From: Phycisphaerae bacterium
Lineage (GTDB): Bacteria; Planctomycetota; Phycisphaerae; UBA1845; UTPLA1
Assembly: GCA_029259995.1 (NCBI GenBank)
Contig: JAJDEC010000353.1
Coordinates: forward strand, 1 to 12,136
DNA: 12,136 nt
Direction: 5' to 3'
Shown here: positions 6,679-12,136 of the stretch, one piece after another
Layout: the number at the start of each line of letters is the position of its first letter
Position numbering within the stretch: position 1 is the first letter of the stretch
The notes under the pieces: generated by a model
Databases searched by the model: none
Told to the model about the DNA's origin: nothing
The model's input: only the letters and a program-made list of their open reading frames with translations
Translations under genes and position numbers: made by a program

Positions 6679-8595
6679 GACAGTCGTTCCCGTACCGACT
6701 TCGCTTTCAAGTTCCAGTGTGGCGTTCATGGCGGCAACCGCATGGCGGACGATCGAAAGGCCGAGGCCCGTTCCGCGCTTGACGCCGATCGTCGCCGTCG
6801 TATCCGATCGGGCGGCCTCGACCTGATAGAAGCGTTCGAAGACGCGATCGAGTTCTGCCTTCGGGATTCCGCAACCGTCGTCGCTCACAGCGAGGATCAT
6901 GGCGTCATCATCGCGATGGCAGGTCAGACGCACGCGACCGCCGGCGTCCGTGAACTTGATCGCGTTGGAGACAAGATTGTCGAGAACGAGTCGAAGCAAG
7001 CGACTGTTGGTCCGTATTGTCGCACTCGCATCGGCGCATGTCCCTTCCCACAGCAGCCCCTTGCATTTCATCGAATGTTCGAATCGGCCGTACACTTCGT
7101 CGACCAGTTCGATCAGGTTGACCTGATCCATCGTAAACGACTTGCCCGATGATTCGAGGCGGGAAAGGTCGAGCAGATCGCTGACGAGTTCCTCAAGTCG
7201 GCCCGTATGCCGCTCAATGACGTTCATGAAGTGCTTCGCGGAGTCGAAGTCGCTCGCCATATCCAGATGCTGCAATGTTTCAACGGATGCGCGAATGGTC
7301 GACAGCGGCGTTCGCAACTCGTGGGAAGCGTTCGCGACAAAGTCCGTTTTCATGCGAATGGTTCGCGTCAGTTCCGTCACATCCGTCAGGACGACAAGGC
7401 GCCCCGTGACATCCTCGTTTCCGTGCGACGCGCCGTCATTGATATCGATATGCGACGATCGCGCCAGGAGATGAACGGTCCCGCCAGGTCTGTCGACATG
7501 CAGGGGCAATTCCCGAACGACGCCTTCCGCGAGTTGGTCGTCCATCGGCGTGCCGCTTGTACCTCCGCGAATCAGGAGTCCGCGGAGCTCAGCGTTGCCG
7601 ACACATTCCTCGACGCGGCGACCGATGAAGTGCTGAATATTCAGAAACCCCGATTGCGCGAGTTCTCTCGGCGTGGTAGACGGGGTTTGCGATGGCTCGG
7701 AATCCCCGGGTTGCAGCAGGCGACATGCGGCCTGATTGATCAGGACGATTCGGCCGTCCGGTCCGGCGACGATGACGCCTTCGCTCAAGGTCTGCATGAA
7801 GTGTTCAAGATTGTGCCGCTGTTGATCGATCGTATGCAGTTGTGTGGCGAGGCTCTCGCGCATCTGGTTCAATGAGTCGGCCATTTGCGCGATTTCATCG
7901 GACCCGCGAACTGTCGTTCGGGCGGAAAGATCGCCTTCCGACAGGCTGCGCGCGGCTTCTGTGATTCGACGAATCGGCATACTCCAGACGTACGCAAGCC
8001 CGAGTGCGCTCAGCAACGCGGCGATGAGGCCCAGGCCTGCGATTCGCCAGATCAAGTTGCGCGTTGTGCCCGTCTGTTCCGCGATGCGAAAGACCGGCAT
8101 GGATACGCGAACGACGCCGAGCGTCTCCGGATCGACGGCGCCCGATGACGGCGCCCGATCGACACGAAGGGCAACGTACATCAGTTCGCGATCGACGGTA
8201 TCCGACCATCGGCGACTCTGCCCGTAGCCGGACTTCATGGCTTCGATCACTTCCGGACGATTGGCATGTGATTCCATTTCGCTGGCCGTTGCATCGGAAT
8301 CGGCCCAGACTATGCCATCGGCGGCGATGATCGTGATGCGGCCGTAGACGGCATCCATCCCGCCAAGATCGCTGGCGAGCACCTGGAGGGCCGATCGATC
8401 CCTGAAGTTAAAGATTCGCTTTTGAGTGATTCGATCGCGAATGTGTTCCGCCGTCTGCCGGAGCTGTCCCGCGATATCGTCGATGTGTGCCGACTCGATC
8501 GAACCAACGATCACCCAGATGGAAACGCCGAGAATGACTGCCATCAGGACGGCGTTCCCCGCGAACAACTTCCAGAAGAATCGGCCCGGTTTCAT
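6652..8595 (-). CDS. PhoR-like membrane sensor histidine kinase
   Basis: A 647-residue kinase, partner of the response regulator encoded just upstream. Domains in order: membrane helix 1 (about 8-31), an extracytoplasmic sensor segment (about 32-180, with a Cache/PAS-like GRITIIAADGIVWADS), membrane helix 2 (about 181-204) and HAMP (about 205-258). A PAS domain (about 265-410, EGVIVAGPDGRIVLINQAA) follows, with a long insertion at about 297-375. Then come HisKA with phospho-acceptor His425 in SHELRTP and HATPase_c with N box DNLVSNAIKF (539-548), G1 DDGCGIP (572-578), F box FERFYQ (586-591) and G2 GTGLGLSIV (608-616). All catalytic motifs are intact. HAMP-PAS-HisKA order and the PhoB-like partner suggest PhoR, but no pst or phoU genes are present, so the signal is unknown. 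The ATG at 8595 has AGGA 12 bases upstream, longer than usual. The gap to the regulator is 189 bases and contains a 16-base palindrome, so the kinase may have separate control. Confidence 0.9.
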   Translation of the reverse strand: MKPGRFFWKLFAGNAVLMAVILGVSIWVIVGSIESAHIDDIAGQLRQTAEHIRDRITQKRIFNFRDRSALQVLASDLGGMDAVYGRITIIAADGIVWADSDATASEMESHANRPEVIEAMKSGYGQSRRWSDTVDRELMYVALRVDRAPSSGAVDPETLGVVRVSMPVFRIAEQTGTTRNLIWRIAGLGLIAALLSALGLAYVWSMPIRRITEAARSLSEGDLSARTTVRGSDEIAQMADSLNQMRESLATQLHTIDQQRHNLEHFMQTLSEGVIVAGPDGRIVLINQAACRLLQPGDSEPSQTPSTTPRELAQSGFLNIQHFIGRRVEECVGNAELRGLLIRGGTSGTPMDDQLAEGVVRELPLHVDRPGGTVHLLARSSHIDINDGASHGNEDVTGRLVVLTDVTELTRTIRMKTDFVANASHELRTPLSTIRASVETLQHLDMASDFDSAKHFMNVIERHTGRLEELVSDLLDLSRLESSGKSFTMDQVNLIELVDEVYGRFEHSMKCKGLLWEGTCADASATIRTNSRLLRLVLDNLVSNAIKFTDAGGRVRLTCHRDDDAMILAVSDDGCGIPKAELDRVFERFYQVEAARSDTTATIGVKRGTGLGLSIVRHAVAAMNATLELESEVGTGTTVSVRIPMRS

Positions 8596-8736
8596 GGGTT
8601 ACGAAATCCTATTTGCATGCGGGCTTCAATGGGGCAATGAACGTCATGGAATTCTGATCAACAGGCGTTTCAATTGCGCCGTCGATCCGCATCTTACTGG
8701 AAGTGGTTCAGTCGATTCGTTGTCAACCTGTCCGGA

Positions 8737-8752
8737 ATTCGCCATGGCGAAT
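8737..8752. promoter_or_regulatory. Perfect 16-base palindrome between regulator and kinase genes
   Basis: ATTCGCCATGGCGAAT is exactly self-complementary and has no spacer. It lies in the 189-base gap after the regulator stop codon (8785) and 142 bases before the kinase start (8595). It could be an operator for a dimeric regulator, possibly the encoded response regulator. As RNA it could form a six-pair hairpin with a CATG loop. No T-run follows on the minus strand, so a terminator is unlikely. Confidence 0.35.
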
Positions 8753-8784
8753 AAAGCGCCGCGCCGCGAGATCGCGCTGATCGC

Positions 8785-9507
8785 TTACTCATCGTCCTGG
8801 GGGCCGCGGAAGCTGTAACCGACACCGCGAACTGTCTGAATCCAGGCAGCGGGGTTTGCATCCGTCTTGTCGAGATTGACCTTCTTGCGCAAGGACGTGA
8901 TGTGAACGTCGATGGTACGATCGAGAACGACGGCGCTTTTTCCGAGCACGCGATCGATCAGTGCGCTGCGATCCAGAACTCGACCACTGGCATCCATAAG
9001 GACGCCGAGCAGTCGAAACTCCGTGGCCGTGACACCGATCAACTGACCGCCGACTCTAAGTTCGTGGCGCGTGCGGTCGAGTTCAAACGGGCCTTCACGA
9101 AGAATCTCCGCGGACGCAGTCGGCGCATCGCCGCGCCGAAGCATGGCGCTGATCCGGGCGAGAAGGACTTTCATTGAAAACGGCTTGGTGACGTAATCGT
9201 CAGCCCCAAGGGCGAAGCCGACAAGTTCATCGGATTCCTCGGCCTTGGCCGTCAGCATCAGGATCGGGATCTGCGACGTGCTCGAGTCTTTTCTCATGGC
9301 AGACGCCACTTCATCGCCGGAGACATGCGGGAGCATGCGATCGAGGACGACGAGATCGGGCGGGCTCTTGCGAATCTGCTCAAGGGCGACATCGCCGGTC
9401 GGCGCGTAGTGCGTCGTGTACGACTCGCGTTGCAGATTGAAGCAGATCAGTTCCGCCAGGTCCTGTTCGTCTTCCACAACGAGAATGGTCTTTCCGCCGG
9501 TGCTCAT
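8785..9507 (-). CDS. PhoB-like response regulator, OmpR/PhoB family
   Basis: A 240-residue transcription factor. The receiver domain (6-121) has the acidic pair E12/D13, phospho-acceptor D56 (VVLDRMLP), T86 and K108 (YVTKPFS). The winged-helix DNA-binding domain (about 135-236) shows GVTATEFRLL, RTIDVHITSLRKK and IQTVRGVGYSF. The receiver opening ILVVEDE, the DDYVTKPFSMKVLLARI stretch and the overall length resemble PhoB. The ATG at 9507 was chosen because GGAG lies 7 bases upstream; a frame extension to 9555 encodes residues unlike the family. The kinase follows 189 bases later on the same strand, making a cognate pair. Upstream and in the same direction, after 173 bases, is a small unrecognised gene. 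A TATCAT -10-like element lies at 9546-9551 but has no clear -35 partner. Confidence 0.92.
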   Translation of the reverse strand: MSTGGKTILVVEDEQDLAELICFNLQRESYTTHYAPTGDVALEQIRKSPPDLVVLDRMLPHVSGDEVASAMRKDSSTSQIPILMLTAKAEESDELVGFALGADDYVTKPFSMKVLLARISAMLRRGDAPTASAEILREGPFELDRTRHELRVGGQLIGVTATEFRLLGVLMDASGRVLDRSALIDRVLGKSAVVLDRTIDVHITSLRKKVNLDKTDANPAAWIQTVRGVGYSFRGPQDDE

Positions 9508-9680
9508 TGACAGGCTCCAACAAGAGTGCTTTTCCCAAGGCGGGTATGATATCACAGACAGCCGCCGGACTTCGGCCGGGATTGTTTAAATCGCGCTAAT
9601 TGTCTGATTCGGAAAACGCGATGTGCGGGCGTCTCATCGCAGGCCTTCAAGCCGGTAGGGCCAACGGCGCGTGGGAGCGT

Positions 9681-10046
9681 TTATTCTCGGCCTTCATCAG
9701 CGATAATCCCCGAATCGCCGACGGTCGCCTTATCCAGATCGACGCCGTAGAGATCTCGAACGGTTCGCATCAACGCGACGACATCGTTGAGCGGGACATT
9801 GCCGACTTCTTTCCCGTCGCGGGGCTTCGCAGTCCGGTCATTCGCCCTTGCCGCAGGTCGCGTTTTTTCGACGGTGGCATCCTGACGGATCAATTCGCAA
9901 TAGACGTGCATGAGCTTGCAAATCGTCTCAACCTTTTCATCCTGGCTGCTCAGATGATCGATCATTCGCTTCAGCGCGAATTGTTCAAACGACCGGCGTA
10001 ACCGAATGCCTGTCGGGTTCAGTCGGGTTGTTTCTTTACTCGCCAT
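9681..10046 (-). CDS. Hypothetical protein, 121 residues, unrecognised
   Basis: A soluble protein beginning MASKETTRLN. I do not recognise it. The first two thirds look helical and charged (RRSFEQFALKRMIDHL, DEKVETICKLMHVYCELIR). A disordered basic linker follows (about 63-80, rich in R, K, A), then a second amphipathic segment NVPLNDVVALMRTVRDLYGVDLD and an acidic end. Codon use is like its neighbours, and the opposite-strand frame (9600-10001) reads less like protein. The start at 10046 has GGAG 10 bases upstream; an ATG at 10094 would add 16 basic residues. There is no membrane helix or signal peptide. It lies 173 bases upstream of the response regulator in the same direction, so cotranscription with the two-component pair is possible. 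A small helical adaptor or DNA-associated protein would fit, but nothing in the sequence proves a role. Confidence 0.6.
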   Translation of the reverse strand: MASKETTRLNPTGIRLRRSFEQFALKRMIDHLSSQDEKVETICKLMHVYCELIRQDATVEKTRPAARANDRTAKPRDGKEVGNVPLNDVVALMRTVRDLYGVDLDKATVGDSGIIADEGRE

Positions 10047-10112
10047 GGGTTTTGCTCTCCGTCCAGCCTGCCTTCCTTCGCGAGCACAAACCAATGTTGC
10101 TCGCTGTCATGA

Positions 10113-10140
10113 ACAGTAGGTCACCCTTTGCGGTCGTCAA
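10113..10140 (-). promoter_or_regulatory. Candidate promoter for the hypothetical gene (TTGACG-16-TACTGT)
   Basis: On the minus strand TTGACG (10140-10135) is followed by 16 bases and TACTGT (10118-10113). The -35 matches at five of six positions. The -10 keeps only the key T-A...T positions. A start near 10106 would lie 60 bases before the ATG at 10046. Confidence 0.3.
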
Positions 10141-10148
10141 ACGAAAAC

Positions 10149-10165
10149 TGTGATCGTCGATCACA
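10149..10165. promoter_or_regulatory. CRP/FNR-like dyad TGTGATC-GTC-GATCACA
   Basis: Perfect 7-base inverted repeats are separated by 3 bases. The TGTGA...TCACA half-sites are those of CRP-type regulators, but the gap is 7 bases rather than the usual 6. The centre (10157) is about 51 bases upstream of the predicted leftward start near 10106, a position suitable for an activator. No CRP-family gene is in view. Confidence 0.35.
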
Positions 10166-10431
10166 CACGATGCATAACGCGAGGGTCGGTCTGACATTGA
10201 CCGAAAGAAAAAATCATCGCGGAGTCCCGAGAGTCCGATTCGCTTCGCGAGTGTCCCGCAGGCGCGCGATGACTCGGCGACATTGGCGAACGATCTGCAT
10301 GGGTGAATGTGCAAGTCGATTCTCCCAATCGCCGCGGCGCGGTAGGATGCCGGCGGGGAGTTGGCGCCTCGGGGCTCGGCCGATTCCTCAGTTGGCGCGG
10401 TATGCACTTGGTTCATTTTCGCTTGAACAAC

Positions 10432-10436
10432 GGAGG
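10432..10436 (+). promoter_or_regulatory. Strong ribosome binding site GGAGG for the deaminase gene
   Basis: GGAGG lies 6 bases before the ATG at 10443. It fixes this start against the in-frame ATG at 10128, which would add 105 residues not found in the family. Confidence 0.8.
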
Positions 10437-10442
10437 CTGTTG

Positions 10443-10880
10443 ATGGACGCTTTTCTCCAGGAAGCAATCAAGGAAGCGCGGCAGGGACTGGCCGAAGGCG
10501 GGATACCGATCGGATCGGTTCTGGTGATCGACGACAAGATTGTCGGTCGCGGCCACAATCGGCGCATCCAGAAGGGAAGCGCGATTCTGCACGCCGAAAT
10601 GGACTGTTTTGAGAATGCCGGTCGATTGACGGCGCGCGACTATCAACGGGCGACGCTCTACTCGACACTGTCGCCATGCGACATGTGCTCAGGCACATCG
10701 ATTCTCTACAAGATTCCGAAGATCGTGGTCGGGGAAAACAAGACATTTCAGGGACCGGAAGACTATGTGCGTTCGAGAGGCGTCGTGCTGGAGATCGTCG
10801 ATTCCCAGGAGTGCATCGAATTGATGACGCAGTTCATCTCGGCGAACCCGGCGCTTTGGAATGAGGACATCGGCGTTTAG
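10443..10880 (+). CDS. Cytosine deaminase, yeast Fcy1 type (zinc CDA-fold)
   Basis: A 145-residue enzyme expected to convert cytosine to uracil and ammonia in pyrimidine salvage, in the cytoplasm. The zinc site is complete: H50-A-E52 (ligand and proton-shuttling Glu) and P78-C79-D-M-C82. Similarity to yeast Fcy1 extends well beyond these motifs: GGIPIGSVL, GRGHNRRIQKGSAILHAE, ATLYSTLSPCDMC, IPKIVVGEN and the ending NPALWNEDIG. Substrate-contact residues of Fcy1 have counterparts in N39, F102, W139 and D142. That C-terminal W...D pair favours cytosine over guanine or tRNA adenosine as substrate. It is unrelated in fold to the large bacterial CodA. The length is close to that of Fcy1 (158). Its TAG stop overlaps the TAA of the convergent transporter gene in the 4 bases TTAG at 10877-10880. 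Confidence 0.9.
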   Translation: MDAFLQEAIKEARQGLAEGGIPIGSVLVIDDKIVGRGHNRRIQKGSAILHAEMDCFENAGRLTARDYQRATLYSTLSPCDMCSGTSILYKIPKIVVGENKTFQGPEDYVRSRGVVLEIVDSQECIELMTQFISANPALWNEDIGV

Positions 10881-11257
10881 CCGACGTCATTCTCCGTCCG
10901 GCTGACGGCGGATTCAACGGCGGCATTCTGTTTGTCCGGCGTTCGCGTGGTTGCATAGAGACCGACAAGGCCGATCAAGACGATTGCAGCAAACATGGCC
11001 TGGAGCGATGTGGGTTTCTCATCGTGGAAAACGGCAGCGAATGCAAAAGCGCCGACGACGCCGATGCCCGTCCAGATCGAGTACGCGATTCCGAGCGGGA
11101 TACCTTGCACAGCCTTTTCCAGGAAGACGAAGCTGAGCACGTAGGAGGCCATGATCGCAACTGCGAGAAGCGGGCGTGAGAAGCTGAACGATCGCAGACC
11201 GATGACCCAGCCAACTTCGAATGCAGCAGCGATGATGAGGAAGATCCAGGGTTTCAT
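10877..11257 (-). CDS. SMR family transporter, Gdx/SugE-like
   Basis: A 126-residue four-helix inner-membrane protein of the small multidrug resistance family, which works as a dual-topology dimer exchanging protons for a cation. Helices lie at about 2-21, 29-47, 55-76 and 84-102. The essential acidic residue is E14. Other key positions are W17 (FEVGWVIGL), S42, Y59 and W62 in AYSIWTGIGVVG. EVxWxxGL, FSRP, Ser42 and WTGIG are closer to the guanidinium exporter Gdx (SugE) than to EmrE, so guanidinium export is the favoured but unproven role. The 24-residue polar tail after helix 4 (TRTPDKQNAAVESAVSRTENDVG) is longer than usual. A ribosome binding site before the ATG at 11257 is weak, and I saw no guanidine riboswitch upstream. 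Confidence 0.88.
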   Translation of the reverse strand: MKPWIFLIIAAAFEVGWVIGLRSFSFSRPLLAVAIMASYVLSFVFLEKAVQGIPLGIAYSIWTGIGVVGAFAFAAVFHDEKPTSLQAMFAAIVLIGLVGLYATTRTPDKQNAAVESAVSRTENDVG

Positions 11258-11383
11258 CCGTTGGCTTGGTTACTCCGCGCGCGGTCGTCTGTTCTATCGC
11301 CGTTTTCGATCGAATGTCGCGCCAGCACTCGGTGGCGGACGACGGAATCCTCGTCAAATAAACTGCAGTCACTCAAAATGCGC

Positions 11384-11489
11384 CGTCCCCCACAGAGGGG
11401 GGACGCTACGGTCGTCTTCAATCCGCTCTATTCCAATCATTGACCACAGGCCTTCAGCGCCTGTGCAGTCGCAGCCGGCCGCGTCGGCC
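11384..11489. repeat. Cluster of three GC-rich hairpins after the FtsK-like gene
   Basis: Three perfect inverted repeats lie between the FtsK-like stop (11498) and the transporter gene. They are CGTCCCCC/GGGGGACG (11384-11391 and 11398-11405, 6-base loop), CACAGGC/GCCTGTG (11445-11451 and 11459-11465) and GGCCG/CGGCC (11477-11481 and 11485-11489). On the minus strand the first is followed within 5 bases by a short T4 run (ATTTT), so it may act as a weak intrinsic terminator. The other two lack a T-run. Confidence 0.4.
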
Positions 11490-11497
11490 TCCCATTG

Positions 11498-12136
11498 TTA
11501 CAACTCTGTTTCCGCGTCACTCGTATCGATCACGCCGTAGGGGCGAAACTTCTCCATGACGCCCTGTTCTTCGCTGTGATAAAGCGCGCGATAGAGTCCG
11601 AGCCGATTGGCGATCGGCGAATCGATCAGATTGCTCGAATCCGTCGCGCTCATCTGGAACAGGACACGATGATCAAACTCGCGCAGCGTCGCGCGATCCA
11701 GTGTTCGATCGGCGGCCGTGGGCGTATCGCACCAGGCGATGACATGCACTCCGACGGCGGGACCTTCACGGACGATCTCGGCGAAGTCGCGCCCCGGATC
11801 CGCCCTGGATTCGTCGGCGCTCACGGACAAGCCGAATTCGTCTTCTCGTTTTCGCAGCATGCGATAGCGCTGAAGGCCGTAGATCACGACGAACATCGGG
11901 GCAACTGCATCCGCAATTCCCGAATCCGACGATTGTCGTCGGCGCACTTCAGCAACGACTTCTTCCATGCAGGGCGCGACGTCGCGCCACGCGACGTCCT
12001 TTGTGACGATCCGTAATGAAGACAGCGCATCCTTGAGCGATCGGGTCTGGGCATCATCCTGCGGGCCGCCATCGAGCAGGTAGATCGCCCCGGTTCCGCC
12101 GTGAAGTTGCGCACCGAGACTCGCGATGGACGCCGC
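11498..12136 (-). CDS. FtsK/SpoIIIE-like ATPase, C-terminal part (runs off right edge)
   Basis: The minus frame is open from the edge to a TAA at 11500-11498, giving 212 residues of C-terminal end. Recognisable parts of the FtsK/SpoIIIE/EccC fold, in fragment numbering, are the Walker B strand region MFVVIYGLQRYRML (81-94), the segment EGPAVGVHVIAWCDTP (124-139) matching the sensor-like RAVGIHLI...T-P region, and REFDHRVLFQMSATDSSNLIDSP (152-174), matching the FPxRIAFRVxxxxDSRxILD motif. YRALYHSEEQGVMEKFRPYG closes the domain. The acidic Walker B pair expected at about 86-87 is replaced by Tyr-Gly. The domain may therefore be a regulatory, non-hydrolysing unit, as occurs in later modules of EccC-type proteins. 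I infer a role as a DNA or protein translocase module of planctomycete type. The Walker A motif and any earlier domains lie outside the window. Confidence 0.8.
   Translation of the reverse strand, partial: AASIASLGAQLHGGTGAIYLLDGGPQDDAQTRSLKDALSSLRIVTKDVAWRDVAPCMEEVVAEVRRRQSSDSGIADAVAPMFVVIYGLQRYRMLRKREDEFGLSVSADESRADPGRDFAEIVREGPAVGVHVIAWCDTPTAADRTLDRATLREFDHRVLFQMSATDSSNLIDSPIANRLGLYRALYHSEEQGVMEKFRPYGVIDTSDAETEL

Larger units (their letters stand above)
10047..10442. other. Divergent intergenic region upstream of the deaminase gene
   Basis: These 396 bases hold no convincing gene. Frames are open on both strands (plus 10128 into the deaminase frame; minus 10467-10036) but have compositions unlike protein. 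The region contains a candidate leftward promoter (10113-10140), the dyad TGTGATC-GTC-GATCACA (10149-10165) and a strong ribosome binding site for the deaminase. GTTGGCGC occurs twice (about 10360 and 10391). No good rightward promoter was found. Confidence 0.5.

Noticed and set aside
7207..7875. Long plus-strand open frame opposite the kinase gene (222 codons)
   Set aside because: The kinase on the other strand has complete, ordered catalytic motifs; the plus frame has none.
8691..8726. Exact TTGACA -35 box on the minus strand upstream of the kinase gene
   Set aside because: At 16-18 bases there is no -10-like hexamer; the nearest (TAAGAT) is 24 bases away.
9600..10001. Plus-strand open frame of 133 codons opposite the hypothetical gene
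   Set aside because: There is no ribosome binding site, and its amino acid pattern is less protein-like than the minus-strand frame, which has clear amphipathic helices.
11258..11360. Guanidine riboswitch upstream of the Gdx-like gene
   Set aside because: No recognisable guanidine-I core or paired ACGR-loop hairpins could be read here by eye.

Overview
The window looks like chromosomal DNA from a diderm, moderately GC-rich bacterium, most likely a planctomycete. The reasons are a HAF-repeat secreted protein, an FtsK/SpoIIIE-type ATPase of a style I associate with Planctomycetota, an outer-membrane BamA, and weak or unusual start sites. The phylum is inferred from gene style alone; no rRNA or marker gene is present. 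I see no tRNA, rRNA, CRISPR array, insertion sequence or prophage.

Layout. (a) 1-994, minus: N-terminal part of a secreted HAF-repeat protein that runs off the left edge. (b) 1411-2342, plus: two tandem, translationally coupled paralogous small membrane proteins resembling DUF3592. (c) 2416-2955, minus: fxsA, an inner-membrane protein. (d) 2956-3442: a 487-base divergent control region with candidate promoters for fxsA (minus) and bamA (plus). It holds two look-alike hairpins in the presumed fxsA leader and three more inverted repeats. (e) 3443-6678, plus: bamA (five POTRA domains plus a 16-strand-type barrel) followed 23 bases later by a class I SAM methyltransferase. (f) 10046-6652, minus: a small unrecognised gene, then a PhoB-like response regulator and a PhoR-like histidine kinase. 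The kinase end overlaps the methyltransferase end by 27 bases. (g) 10443-10880, plus: a cytosine deaminase of the yeast Fcy1 type. Its stop codon overlaps that of a convergent SMR/Gdx-type transporter (11257-10877, minus). (h) 11498-12136, minus: C-terminal part of an FtsK/SpoIIIE-like ATPase that runs off the right edge.

How the genes relate. Several products belong to the envelope: BamA inserts outer-membrane barrels, FxsA and the DUF3592-like proteins are inner-membrane proteins, and the HAF protein is exported. The two-component pair is probably a sensor-regulator unit, but no pst/phoU genes are in view, so phosphate as its signal is only a family inference. The deaminase and SMR pump are adjacent but convergent and need not share a pathway.

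The strongest unexplained signals are these: the twin hairpins with an identical CUUAA loop upstream of fxsA; an apparent ATT start codon for bamA; the loss of the acidic Walker B pair in the FtsK-like protein; and two perfect dyads, at 8737-8752 and 10149-10165. No clear new multi-gene defence or biosynthetic system is visible.
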